NCBI GenBank assembly: GCA_036374835.1
Contig: DASUTB010000023.1
Coordinates: forward strand, 1 to 64,000
Direction of reading: 5' to 3'
DNA length: 64,000 nucleotides
Source of the DNA: DASUTB01 sp036374835
GTDB lineage: Bacteria; Actinomycetota; Actinomycetes; Jiangellales; Jiangellaceae
Shown here: piece by piece, positions 49,957 to 59,009 of the stretch
Position numbering within the stretch: the stretch's first letter is position 1
Layout of the letters: each line of letters opens with the position of its first letter
Program-made: the position numbers and the translations under genes
The notes under the pieces: generated by a model
Told to the model about the DNA's origin: nothing
What the model saw: only the letters and a program-made list of their open reading frames with translations
Database searches by the model: none

Positions 49957-52139
49957 GCCTTCTCCAGGTAGTCGGCCCGCTCGTCGGTGGCGAGTTCGTC
50001 CAGCGCCGCGGCCAACGCCGGGTTGGCCGTCATCTCCGGGTCGCCGGCGTATACGTGCTCGGCGGCTTCGCGCGCCGCGAGGATGACGTTCTCGTCGCGC
50101 ACGACCGACAGCAGGCGAAGATAGCGCGACGGCGCACCGGACTGGTGGGCACCGAGGACCTCGCCCTCGCGGCGCAGTTCCAGATCCACGCGCGAGAGTT
50201 TGAAGCCGTCCCGCGACCGCGCGACCTCGTCGAGCCGCTGCCGCGCCACTGTGCCCTCCGGATCCGCGGTCACGAGCAGGCACAGCCCGGGAATCTCGCC
50301 GCGGCCGATTCGCCCGCGCAGCTGATGCAGCTGCGACACGCCGAACCGGTCCGCGTCCATGATCACCATCATGGACGCCGTGACGACGTCCACGCCGACC
50401 TCGACGACCGTCGTACACACCAGCACCGGTGTCGCGCCCGTGGTGAACCGGCGCATCGCCTCGTCCGAGGCCTCCGGGCTGAGCCTGCCGTGCAGGATTC
50501 CGATCTCGATGCCGTCCAGCGAACCGTCCCGGAGCTGGTCGGCGAGCTCGAGCACGCCGGTGATCCGGCCGGGTCCTTCGGACAGCTCCTCGGTTCCGTT
50601 CGGCTCGTCGTCCTCGCCGATGCGCGGGCACACGATGAACACCCGATGCGCGGCACCGACCTCCTCGCGGACGCGCTGCCACATGCGCTCGACGTAGTCC
50701 GGGCGCTCCGTGGTGGGCACGACGTGTGTCGCGACATCGGCGCGCCCGGCCGGTACCTCGGCCAGTGTCGAGACCCACAGGTCGCCATAGATCGTCATGG
50801 CCAGCGTGCGCGGGATCGGAGTGGCCGTCATCACCAGTACGTGCGGCCGGTTGACGCCCGGGCTCTTGGCCGACAGCGCCGCCCGTTGCTCGACGCCGAA
50901 CCGGTGTTGCTCGTCGACGACGACCAGACCCAGGTCGGCGAACTGCACGTTCTCCTGGAGCAGCGCGTGGGTGCCGATGACGATGCCCGCCTCACCCGAC
51001 GCCGCGGCGAGCAGCGCCCGCTTGCGCGCCGAGGCGGGCATCGACCCGGTCACCAGCGCGACGTGTGTGCCGTTCTCCGCACCGCCGAGCATGCCCGCCT
51101 CGGCCAGCGGCCCGAGCAGTGCCCTGATCGTCCGGTAGTGCTGCAGCGCGAGCACCTCGGTCGGGGCCAGCAGCGCCGCCTGGCCACCGGAATCGATGAC
51201 CTGGGCCACCGCGCGCAACGCCACGACCGTCTTACCGCTGCCGACCTCACCCTGAAGCAGCCGGTGCATGGGATGACTTGCTGACAGGTCCGCCGAGATC
51301 TGCTCGCCGACCTTGCGCTGCCCCGGTGTCAGGTCGAACGGCAGTTGTTCATCGAGCGCGTCGAGCAGTCCGCCGGCGCCACCGGGCCGGGCGATCGCCG
51401 GAAAGACCTCGGCATTCGCTCGCCGCCGCGCCAGCTCCACCTGCAGGACGAAGGCCTCCTCGAACCGCAGCCGGTGCTTGGCCCGCTCGCTCTCCTCGAT
51501 CGAGCCGGGCCGGTGGATCGCCCGTAGTGCCGCGTCGCGGGTCATCAACGCCTTGGCGCTGCGGATCTGCGGCGGAATCGGGTCCGGTACCGAGCCGACC
51601 GCGTCCAGTACCATTTCGACGCAGTTCTCGATCTGCCACGTCTTGAGCTTGGCGGTACCCGGGTAGACGGGAATCACCTCGGACGCGTACGCCTTGGCCG
51701 CCGCGTCGGTGTTCGCCGCGCCGATGAGCTTGTACTCCGGATGGGTGAGCTGGCGCTTGCCGCGGAACTCTCCGACCTTGCCGGCGAACAGTCCGAACCG
51801 GCCTTCGGTGAGCTCCCGCTCCCGCCACGCCAGCGAGCCGGGGTGCTTGCCGAAGAAGGTCAGTGTGAGCGTCCCGGTGCCGTCGGTGACGACCACCTCG
51901 AGGCGCGCTCCGCCGCGGTTCCGGTTCCGAATCAGGCTGGTGCGCGCCACCCGGGCGGCGACCGTCACGTCGTCCCCGACCCGCAGCGTCTTCAGATCGG
52001 TCACCTCGCCGCGGGTCACATACCGGCGCGGGTAGTGCCGCAGCAGGTCGCCGACCGTGTACAGGTCGAGCTCGGCGGCAAGCAACCGGGCGGCGCTCGG
52101 CCCGACATGCCGGCTCAGTTTCTCGGCCAGGTCGGCCAT
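49953..52139 (-). CDS. recG: ATP-dependent DNA helicase RecG
   Basis: This 728-aa helicase remodels stalled forks and Holliday junctions. The wedge/OB domain is at about residues 60-160. Helicase motifs include QGEVGSGKTVVALRA, VVDEQHRFGVEQR, VMTATPIPRTLAMT and QLRGRIGRGE. The ATG directly follows the stop of the DAK2 gene. It precedes rsmD with a 4-bp overlap. Confidence 0.97.
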   Translation of the reverse strand: MADLAEKLSRHVGPSAARLLAAELDLYTVGDLLRHYPRRYVTRGEVTDLKTLRVGDDVTVAARVARTSLIRNRNRGGARLEVVVTDGTGTLTLTFFGKHPGSLAWRERELTEGRFGLFAGKVGEFRGKRQLTHPEYKLIGAANTDAAAKAYASEVIPVYPGTAKLKTWQIENCVEMVLDAVGSVPDPIPPQIRSAKALMTRDAALRAIHRPGSIEESERAKHRLRFEEAFVLQVELARRRANAEVFPAIARPGGAGGLLDALDEQLPFDLTPGQRKVGEQISADLSASHPMHRLLQGEVGSGKTVVALRAVAQVIDSGGQAALLAPTEVLALQHYRTIRALLGPLAEAGMLGGAENGTHVALVTGSMPASARKRALLAAASGEAGIVIGTHALLQENVQFADLGLVVVDEQHRFGVEQRAALSAKSPGVNRPHVLVMTATPIPRTLAMTIYGDLWVSTLAEVPAGRADVATHVVPTTERPDYVERMWQRVREEVGAAHRVFIVCPRIGEDDEPNGTEELSEGPGRITGVLELADQLRDGSLDGIEIGILHGRLSPEASDEAMRRFTTGATPVLVCTTVVEVGVDVVTASMMVIMDADRFGVSQLHQLRGRIGRGEIPGLCLLVTADPEGTVARQRLDEVARSRDGFKLSRVDLELRREGEVLGAHQSGAPSRYLRLLSVVRDENVILAAREAAEHVYAGDPEMTANPALAAALDELATDERADYLEKA

Positions 52140-53771
52140 CTACTCCACCCCGATCAAGAGCGGGTAGCGCGGCTGGCCGCCGGCGTAGATGACGGTGTCC
52201 GCGTCCGGGCGCATTCCGCGCACCACGGCCGCGACCGAATCGGCGAGTCCGTCGGCCGCACCGTCGCCGGTGACGAGCGTCACCAGTTCGCCACCAGCGC
52301 TGAGCATGCGCGACACGACGTCGATCGCGACCGTACCCACGTCCGCGCCGATGATCGCGAAGTCGCCCTCGATAACGCCGAGGACGTCGCCGGGTTGGCA
52401 GACGCCGGCGGACGTGACCGCCTCCCGTGCCGCGATCGTCACCGCTCCGTGCCGAGTGTGGCCGGCGGCCGTCGTCATCGCCACCACATCGGCGTCGAAG
52501 CCGCGGCCCGGCTCGTGCACGGCCAGCGCGGCCAGTCCCTGCACCTGCGCATGCGTCGGGATGACCGCCACCCGGATGCCTTCCGAGCGAGCCTCCGCGG
52601 CGGCCGCTTCGGCGACCGGGACACCGTCCCGCTCGTTCGGCAGCAACACCACATCGCCGGCACCCGGTCGCCGGATCGCCTCCAGCATCTCGGCGGTCGA
52701 CGGCCGGTGGCCGACGGACGTGCGGACGACGGTCGCGCCGGCGGACTCGAACAACGACGCAAGACCGTCACCGGCCGCGAACGCGACTACGGCGCGTACG
52801 GGCGCGGGCTTCGGGATTCCGTGACCGACCTGCTCGGGCAGATATGTGATGCGCACATCGCGAGGCTGGCCGGCCCGAATACCGGCCTCAATGGCCCGGC
52901 CCGCATCGTCGACGTGCACGTGAACGTTCCATAGCCCGTCACCACCGACGACCACGAGGCTGTCGCCCAGCGTTCGCAGCTCGCCCTTGAGCTGTCCGAC
53001 GGCTTCATCGGCGGCGTCGAGCAGGTACATGACCTCGTACGCCGGCCCTTGGTGGTGGTGCGTCGCCTGTTCGCGGCGGACCTCGGGGACCGTGCGCTCG
53101 GCCAGCTGCCGGATGGACGGCAGCCGGCGCCGGCCGGTCAGCACCGTGTCGAATGCGTCCAGGATCACCGACAGGCCCTGCCCCCCGGCGTCGACCACCC
53201 CGGCCCTGCGCAACACCTCGAGCTGCTCCGGCGTTCGCAGGACCGCGCTGCGCGCCGCCTCGGCCGCGGCCAGCGCGACCGCGGGCATGACCGAACCGCG
53301 TTCGGTGTCGTCCGCATTGAGCGCCGCCCTTGCGCCCTCGGCCGCGGCGCGGGCAACGGTCAGCATCGTGCCTTCGACCGGCTCGGCGACCGCCTCATAC
53401 CCTTGGTCGGCGGCTCGACCCAACGCATCGCACAGCACTCCCGCGTCAGCGCCGCCGGCTTCCCCGGAGAAGGCGTCTGCCACGCCGCGCAACATCTGGG
53501 CCAGGATCACGCCGGAGTTGCCGCGCGCGCCCAGAAGCGCCCCCCGCGCCGCCGCGGTCACGACATCGGTGATGGTCGCCTTTGCTCCGTCCGCGGCCGC
53601 TTCGGCCGCTTGGGCGGCGGCCTCCATGGTGAGGTAGAGATTGGTGCCGGTGTCACCGTCCGGAACGGGATAGACATTGAGCGCGTCGATCTCCTCACGC
53701 GACTCCGCGAGCGCGGCCAAGGCAGCCTGGCACCATCGCAGCACCGCCCGCGCGTCCAGCACCACCTCCAC
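52140..53771 (-). CDS. DAK2/DegV-domain protein (FakA-like, YloV family)
   Basis: This 543-aa protein has an N-terminal DhaL-type kinase domain (NVYPVPDGDTGTNLYLTME with the Asp metal ligands, GARGNSGVILAQMLRG) and a C-terminal DegV/FakA-like part. FakA phosphorylates FakB-bound fatty acids in Firmicutes; the actinobacterial homologs beside recG and rpmB are not well characterised. The start is uncertain: GTG at 53771 or 53762, or TTG at 53783. It is divergent from rpmB. Confidence 0.88.
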   Translation of the reverse strand: MEVVLDARAVLRWCQAALAALAESREEIDALNVYPVPDGDTGTNLYLTMEAAAQAAEAAADGAKATITDVVTAAARGALLGARGNSGVILAQMLRGVADAFSGEAGGADAGVLCDALGRAADQGYEAVAEPVEGTMLTVARAAAEGARAALNADDTERGSVMPAVALAAAEAARSAVLRTPEQLEVLRRAGVVDAGGQGLSVILDAFDTVLTGRRRLPSIRQLAERTVPEVRREQATHHHQGPAYEVMYLLDAADEAVGQLKGELRTLGDSLVVVGGDGLWNVHVHVDDAGRAIEAGIRAGQPRDVRITYLPEQVGHGIPKPAPVRAVVAFAAGDGLASLFESAGATVVRTSVGHRPSTAEMLEAIRRPGAGDVVLLPNERDGVPVAEAAAAEARSEGIRVAVIPTHAQVQGLAALAVHEPGRGFDADVVAMTTAAGHTRHGAVTIAAREAVTSAGVCQPGDVLGVIEGDFAIIGADVGTVAIDVVSRMLSAGGELVTLVTGDGAADGLADSVAAVVRGMRPDADTVIYAGGQPRYPLLIGVE

Positions 53772-53819
53772 GCCTGCACACAATAGTCACTCGCCGCCAC
53801 CGCCCCACCGTTCTCCCCC

Positions 53820-53861
53820 CAGAATGACCACGTTAAGCGCCCAATTCCCTGCCTTACGTGG
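53820..53861. repeat. Short copy of the dispersed palindromic repeat
   Basis: CAGAATGACCACGTTAAG (53820-53837) matches the end of the MITE-like elements. CCACGTTAAG pairs with CTTACGTGG (53853-53861) with one bulge. It lies in the 315-bp gap between the DAK2 gene and rpmB, the only copy here not at a gene 3' end. The rest of the gap holds the rpmB promoter; I see no gene in it. Confidence 0.55.
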
Positions 53862-53982
53862 CCTGTAGCAGTGACAAAGTACGGAGAATGCGAGCAAAGG
53901 ACGTTCGCCGGGTTTAGCGCGAAGATTCGCTGCTTTGCCAGCATTGGAATCGAGGCAGGAGCGGTGGTCCGGGGCGCCGGGT

Positions 53983-54012
53983 TTGAGTATGAGCGAGCGG
54001 ACCGGCTATTCT
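53983..54012 (+). promoter_or_regulatory. rpmB: Probable rpmB promoter
   Basis: TTGAGT (53983-53988) and TATTCT (54007-54012) are separated by 18 bp, about 75 bp before the rpmB start. This fits a housekeeping sigma-70-type promoter. Confidence 0.5.
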
Positions 54013-54086
54013 TTTGCGGTTGCCTGCACCAGATCGAGTCGCGGGCTCACGAACGTTCAACCTCGACTTTCCGCTAGGAGTTTCCC

Positions 54087-54272
54087 GTGGCTGCCAACTG
54101 TGACGTCTGCGGCAAGGGCCCGGGCTTCGGCAACTCGATCTCGCACTCGCACCGCCGGACGCCCCGTCGCTGGAATCCGAACATCCAGTCGGTCCGCGCG
54201 ATGGTCGGTGGCACGCGCAAGCGCATCAACGTGTGCACCTCGTGCATCAAGGCGGGCAAGGTCACCCGCTAG
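54087..54272 (+). CDS. rpmB: 50S ribosomal protein L28
   Basis: This 61-aa protein matches bL28 of the zinc-binding type: CDVCGKGPGFGNSISHSH and CTSCIKAGKV supply two Cys pairs. The GTG start has AGGAG six bases upstream. Its TAG overlaps the TAG of the convergent thiL gene (CTAG), leaving no room for a terminator. Confidence 0.97.
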   Translation: MAANCDVCGKGPGFGNSISHSHRRTPRRWNPNIQSVRAMVGGTRKRINVCTSCIKAGKVTR

Positions 54273-55219
54273 GGCACGCGGAAGTGGTCATGCCCGGCAT
54301 CGCGGTCGTAGGCGGCGCCGTCCACCGTCACGCCTGACCCGTCGCCGACCGTTCCGATGGCGCGCCAGCCGCTCGGCAGCACCGCGTCGCTGGGAAACGT
54401 CGCCACGAGAGCGTGGTCCTCTCCCCCGGTCAAGATCCAGACCATCGGATCCGCGCCGAGCGCGCGGGCCGGATCGCGCATCTCATCCGGAACGGCGAGC
54501 GCGCTCGTGTCGACGTCCACCGCCACGCCGCTCGCCTCGGCGATGTGCCCGAGGTCCGCGAGCAGACCGTCGCTGACGTCGCACATCGCGGTCGCACCCG
54601 CCCCGGGCGCGGCCAATCCGGCTTCGTACGGGACCTCCGGGCGGCGCTGCGCCTCGACCAGCACACGAGGTGAGCGAAAGCCGCGGGAGAGTACGGCGAG
54701 CCCGGCGGCGGCCCAGCCGAGCCGTCCGGCGATCGCGACGACGTCGCCGGGTCGAGCGCCGGCCCGCAACACCGGTGGCCGTCCATCCAGATCTCCGAGC
54801 GCGGTCACCGAGACGATCACGGACGACGACCGGACGACGTCCCCGCCGGCCACTGAAACGCCCAGGATCTCGCCCTCCTCACGGAATCCGTCGGCCATGC
54901 GGAGGGCCCACTCGGTCGGCAGGTCGGCCGGGCAACCGAGACCGACCAGGAGCGCCGTCGGCTTCGCGCCCATCGCCACGACGTCGGCCAGGTTGGACGC
55001 CGCGGCCCTGCGGCCAACGTCGTAACCGGATGACCAGTCGCGCCGGAAGTGGTTACCCTCCACCAGCAGGTCGGTCGACGCCACAACCCGCCGGTCCGGT
55101 GCGTTGACGACAGCAGCATCGTCCCCCGGACCGACCACCACGTGCCTCGTTTGTGGCATGCGAGCCGCGATGGCTGCGATGAGCCCGAACTCACCAAGGT
55201 CAGCGACGTTATCGGACAT
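54269..55219 (-). CDS. thiL: Thiamine-monophosphate kinase
   Basis: This 316-aa enzyme makes thiamine diphosphate from thiamine phosphate. It has GEFGLIAAIAARMP, VVGPGDDAAVV, STDLLVEGNHFRRDW, AASNLADVVAMGAKP, CDVSDGLLADLGHIA and LTGGEDHALVATF, all typical of the PurM-like fold. It is divergent from the small Lrp-like gene and its end overlaps rpmB. Confidence 0.96.
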   Translation of the reverse strand: MSDNVADLGEFGLIAAIAARMPQTRHVVVGPGDDAAVVNAPDRRVVASTDLLVEGNHFRRDWSSGYDVGRRAAASNLADVVAMGAKPTALLVGLGCPADLPTEWALRMADGFREEGEILGVSVAGGDVVRSSSVIVSVTALGDLDGRPPVLRAGARPGDVVAIAGRLGWAAAGLAVLSRGFRSPRVLVEAQRRPEVPYEAGLAAPGAGATAMCDVSDGLLADLGHIAEASGVAVDVDTSALAVPDEMRDPARALGADPMVWILTGGEDHALVATFPSDAVLPSGWRAIGTVGDGSGVTVDGAAYDRDAGHDHFRVP

Positions 55220-55303
55220 CGAACTCCCGGTCGGTGGTGGTCAACCTGTAGGTTAGCGGCACTAGCCCTCTAACTCGTGACCGTGCAAGAGAGGACGTCC
55301 GAC

Positions 55304-55537
55304 GTGGTACAGGCCTATATTCTCATTCAGACTGAGGTCGGCAAGGCCGCTGAGGTGGCTCAGGAGATCGCGGGGATTCCGGGTGTGACGCTCTCCGAAG
55401 ACGTGACCGGCCCGTATGACGTCATCGTCCGGGCCGAGGCCACCGACGTTGACGAACTCGGCAAGCTCGTCGTCGCTCAGGTCCAGGGTGTTGACGGCAT
55501 CACCCGGACGCTGACGTGCCCCGTCGTCCATATCTAG
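55304..55537 (+). CDS. Stand-alone Lrp/AsnC ligand-binding domain protein
   Basis: This 77-aa protein is a RAM/AsnC-type effector domain without a DNA-binding part: VQAYILIQTEVGKAAEVAQE, GVTLSEDVTGPYDVIVRAEA. Such proteins form oligomers that bind amino acids; this one is typical beside thiL in actinomycetes. The GTG at 55304 follows AGAGAGG by nine bases; a start at 55277 would add nine poorly conserved residues. It overlaps the next gene by 22 bp. Confidence 0.88.
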   Translation: MVQAYILIQTEVGKAAEVAQEIAGIPGVTLSEDVTGPYDVIVRAEATDVDELGKLVVAQVQGVDGITRTLTCPVVHI

Positions 55538-55974
55538 GCGCCGCGGCGATCGGCGCGGCAATCGTCACTTCCGGATGCGGGTTCGGAGCCGTTGAGCTCG
55601 ACCCGCACTCACTCACCCCAGGCAGCGAGTCGGCGTGTAACGCGCTGGACGCGGACCTGCCCGATGTCGTCTCGGACGCGGTGCGGCGCGACGTCCAGGA
55701 TGAACCCGCTGGAATCGTCGCATGGGGTGAACCGCCTGTCGTGCTGCGCTGCGGTGTGGGCCTGCCGCCGGAGTACCAGCCCGACGCCGTGCTCACCGAA
55801 CTGAACGGCGTGGCCTGGCTGCCGGTCGAAGGCGTCGGCGGTGACTTTTTCGCCACGGTGGACCGCGACCCGATCGTCGAGATGGCGATTCCCGATGCCT
55901 ACGAGCCGACGGTCGTGCTCGGTGACGTCGGCCCGGCGATTCTCGAGCACATCCCGGAGCGTGAACTCCGCTAG
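55516..55974 (+). CDS. DUF3515 family lipoprotein
   Basis: This 152-aa protein has a short basic start and a lipobox TSGC (residues 18-21), so it should be a lipoprotein. The mature part matches DUF3515 (CNALDADLPDVV, PPVVLRCGVGLP, EYQPDAVLTELNGV). The function is unknown; it is usually close to ddl and thiL. It starts inside the preceding gene and ends six bases from the convergent ddl stop. Confidence 0.85.
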   Translation: MPRRPYLGAAAIGAAIVTSGCGFGAVELDPHSLTPGSESACNALDADLPDVVSDAVRRDVQDEPAGIVAWGEPPVVLRCGVGLPPEYQPDAVLTELNGVAWLPVEGVGGDFFATVDRDPIVEMAIPDAYEPTVVLGDVGPAILEHIPERELR

Positions 55975-55980
55975 TGGGCC

Positions 55981-57102
55981 TTAGCGGAGGCCGAGGGGGC
56001 GGTTCGCGGCTGTCGTGACGAGTCGGTCGACGAGCGCCGGGTAGTCCAAGCCGGAGGCCGCCCACAACTGCGGGAACATCGAGGTCGGCGTGAAGCCGGG
56101 CATCGTGTTCACCTCGTTTAGCACGATCTCGCCACCCGGGCCGAAGAAGAAGTCCACCCGGGCAAGCCCCTCACACGACAGCGCCTCGAACGCGCGCACC
56201 GCGTACTCCCGGATCTGCTGCGCCGCCGCGTCCGGCAGGTCCGCCGGAATCGACAAGCTGACGTGGGACTCGTCTTCCAGGTACTTGGCCTCGAAGTCGT
56301 AGAACTCGTGTGTATCGTCCATCACGATCTCGCCGACGACACTCGCATCGGCCGGCCCACCCGACAGGCCCTCGAGGACGGCACACTCCACCTCGCGGCC
56401 GACGACGGCCTCCTCGATGAGCACCTTCGGATCATGCTCACGCGCGGCGAGAATCGCCGTTTCCAACTCGCCGGGCCCGGCGACCTTGGTGATCCCCATA
56501 CTTGAACCGGCCCGAGCCGGTTTGACGAACACCGGCCAGCCCAGTTTCTCGACTTCGGCCAGGACGCGATCTCGCTGGGTCTCCCAGGATCCGGGAGCGA
56601 CGAGCGCATGCTGGCACACCGGGATGCCCGCATCCGCGAGCACGATCTTCATGTAGTGCTTGTCCATGCCGATCGCCGACGCCAGCACACCGGACCCGAC
56701 GTACCGGACGCCGGCCATCTCCAGCAGCCCCTGCAGGGTGCCGTCCTCACCGTACGGACCATGCAGCAGCGGAACGACGACGTCCACCTGGCCGAGCTGG
56801 CGAGGCACATCGCCGGACTCCTGGACGGTCAGCTGCCCACGGCGCTCGGACGGCAGCACCACGGTGCCGCCGAGGTCCGCCACCTCGGGCAACTTGCCGT
56901 CGGTGATCGAGAGCTGTTCCGGGTCGTCCGGGCCGAGCACCCACCGGCCTTCCAAAGTGATGCCCACGGGAACGACGTCGTAGCGATCGCGGTCCAGCGC
57001 GGCGAGGACGCTGCCGGCGGTGACGCAAGAGATTCCATGTTCCGAGCTGCGGCCGCCGAAGACCACGGCTACCCGGATGCGGTCAGGCTGTGCGGTGCTC
57101 AT
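55981..57102 (-). CDS. ddl: D-alanine--D-alanine ligase
   Basis: This 373-aa ATP-grasp enzyme makes the D-Ala-D-Ala dipeptide for peptidoglycan. It shows VAVVFGGRSSEHGISCVTAG, LLHGPYGEDGTLQGLLE, YVGSGVLASAIGMDK, FVKPARAGSSMGITKV and VLNEVNTMPGFTPTSMFP. The ATG at 57102 is preferred over a GTG four codons upstream. It follows gpsA by 87 bp in the plsC-gpsA-ddl run. Confidence 0.96.
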   Translation of the reverse strand: MSTAQPDRIRVAVVFGGRSSEHGISCVTAGSVLAALDRDRYDVVPVGITLEGRWVLGPDDPEQLSITDGKLPEVADLGGTVVLPSERRGQLTVQESGDVPRQLGQVDVVVPLLHGPYGEDGTLQGLLEMAGVRYVGSGVLASAIGMDKHYMKIVLADAGIPVCQHALVAPGSWETQRDRVLAEVEKLGWPVFVKPARAGSSMGITKVAGPGELETAILAAREHDPKVLIEEAVVGREVECAVLEGLSGGPADASVVGEIVMDDTHEFYDFEAKYLEDESHVSLSIPADLPDAAAQQIREYAVRAFEALSCEGLARVDFFFGPGGEIVLNEVNTMPGFTPTSMFPQLWAASGLDYPALVDRLVTTAANRPLGLR

Positions 57103-57189
57103 CCAGCCAGACACTACACCTCATCGACACCGCCATGCAGGCGTCGGCGGGGTGAGTCGATGCGCTCGCCGCACGTTGATCGAACGACG

Positions 57190-58194
57190 TCAGTAGCCGT
57201 GCCGTTCCGGCTTGGCCGCGCGCGCGGTCAGCCTGGTGAGCATGTTCTCGGGCGTCATCTGGCCGCGCACGACATAGCTGACGTGCTCGACGATGGGCAT
57301 CTCGACGCCGGCCCGCCGGGCCAGGTCGAAGATGGACTCGCACGACTTGACCCCCTCGGCCACCTGGCGGGTCGCACCCGCGATCTCGGCCACCGACAGC
57401 CCACGCCCGAGCTTCTCGCCGAACGTGCGATTACGGGACAGCGGTGACGAGCACGTGGCCACCAGGTCGCCCAATCCGGCGAGACCCTGGAAGGTGTAAA
57501 CGTCCGCTCCCAGTGCGGCACCGAGGCGGGCCGTCTCGGCAAGGCCGCGGGTGATGACACTGGCGCGTGCATTGTCGCCGAGTCCCAAACCTGCGGCCAT
57601 ACCCACCGCCAGCGCGATCGCGTTCTTGACCGCGCCGCCGAGTTCGGTTCCGATCACGTCGGTATTCGTATACGGCCGGAAGTACGGCGTGTGAAAGATC
57701 TTCTGCAACCGCTCTGCCACGCCGTCCTCGGTACACGCGATCACACTCGCGGCGGGCTGCCGCTCGGCGATCTCGCGAGCCAGGTTGGGCCCGGAAAGGA
57801 CGGCGATCTGATCCTCCGGGAACCCCGTCACCTCCTGGATGACCTCACTCATCCGCTTGGCCGTGCCGAGCTCGATGCCCTTCATCAGACTGATCAGGAT
57901 CGCACCGGGCGGGAGCAGCGGCGCCCACACCGTGAGGTTCTCGCGCAACATCTGTGACGGGACGACGAAGACGACGATCTCCGCCCCGTCGAGCGCATCG
58001 GCAGCGTCGTGCGTCGCCCGGACCGTCGCGGGGAGTTCGATTCCCGGCATGTAGGCGTCGTTGCGCCGGTTGGCGTTGATCGCGTCACAGAGCTCCTTGC
58101 GGCGCGCCCACATCGTCACGTCGTTGCCGGCGTCGGCCAACACGAGAGAGCACGCCGTCCCCCAGGATCCACTGCCGAGCATCGCAATTCGCAT
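57190..58194 (-). CDS. gpsA: Glycerol-3-phosphate dehydrogenase [NAD(P)+]
   Basis: This 334-aa enzyme makes sn-glycerol 3-phosphate for phospholipids. The dinucleotide loop GSGSWGTA (8-15), VPSQMLREN, SGPNLAREIA, the catalytic lysine in ELGGAVKNAIALAVGMA, and LGDLVATCSS are present. The ATG overlaps the plsC stop by one base (TGATG). Confidence 0.96.
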   Translation of the reverse strand: MRIAMLGSGSWGTACSLVLADAGNDVTMWARRKELCDAINANRRNDAYMPGIELPATVRATHDAADALDGAEIVVFVVPSQMLRENLTVWAPLLPPGAILISLMKGIELGTAKRMSEVIQEVTGFPEDQIAVLSGPNLAREIAERQPAASVIACTEDGVAERLQKIFHTPYFRPYTNTDVIGTELGGAVKNAIALAVGMAAGLGLGDNARASVITRGLAETARLGAALGADVYTFQGLAGLGDLVATCSSPLSRNRTFGEKLGRGLSVAEIAGATRQVAEGVKSCESIFDLARRAGVEMPIVEHVSYVVRGQMTPENMLTRLTARAAKPERHGY

Positions 58195-58958
58195 CAGCGA
58201 CCGCCCTCCGCCTCGGTCTCCTCGCCGCGTGGTGGCCCGATCCGGTGCCGCGGATTGAAGCGCACGGCCGGTGGCACCTCGTTTCTGATCTCGGCGAGCT
58301 GTGCGGTGATCGCATCCATGATCCGGTCGGTGGCGGTCTCGAGCAACTGCGCGGTGACCGGCAGTCCGGCGAGGTCGGACAGGTCTACCGGCGGCCCGGC
58401 GGTGACACGCATCGTCTTGCGCGGGAACAGCCGCGGCCGGGCACTGTACGGGGCCAGTAGCTCGTTGGGGCCCCACTGCGCGACGGGAATGACCTCGCAT
58501 CCGGTGGACAGTGCGATCCGCGCGGCCCCGGTCTTACCGCTCATCGGCCACAGCCCGGGATCCTTGGTGATGGTTCCTTCGGGATAGACGCCGACACACT
58601 CCCCCCGCTCCACCGCCTCGACGGCCGCACGGTACGCATTCGTCGCGTCCCGCGATTCTCGGTAAACCGGGATCTGACCGCATTCCCGGATTATCCGCCC
58701 GACGATCGGCACCCGGAACACACTCTCCTTGCCGAGGAACCTCGGCGCCCGGCCGTTGTCCCACAGGAAGTGCGCGAACGTCAGCGGATCGATATGCGAG
58801 AGGTGGTTCGGAGCGACGACGACTCCGGTGCCGACCGGCGGAATGTGCTCGGTGCCGCGCCACTGCCGCTTGGTCAGCACCACCAGGATCGGACGAATGA
58901 TTCCGGCGACCAAGCGATACCAGAAGCCCAGCTTCTGGCGGGGACCCCGCATGCTCAT
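58194..58958 (-). CDS. 1-acylglycerol-3-phosphate O-acyltransferase (PlsC-like)
   Basis: This 254-aa membrane-associated acyltransferase has VVVAPNHLSHIDP with the NHx4D motif, RFLGKESVFRVPIVG, and YPEGTITKDPGLWP. It would acylate lysophosphatidate, coupled to gpsA downstream. The start at 58958 has GGAG four bases upstream; 58952 is also possible. It is divergent from cofC with a 51-bp gap. Confidence 0.92.
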   Translation of the reverse strand: MSMRGPRQKLGFWYRLVAGIIRPILVVLTKRQWRGTEHIPPVGTGVVVAPNHLSHIDPLTFAHFLWDNGRAPRFLGKESVFRVPIVGRIIRECGQIPVYRESRDATNAYRAAVEAVERGECVGVYPEGTITKDPGLWPMSGKTGAARIALSTGCEVIPVAQWGPNELLAPYSARPRLFPRKTMRVTAGPPVDLSDLAGLPVTAQLLETATDRIMDAITAQLAEIRNEVPPAVRFNPRHRIGPPRGEETEAEGGR

Positions 58959-59009
58959 AACGCTCCTCACATCGCACCGACCGAAACCCGGCCTGACACG
59001 ATAGACGAC

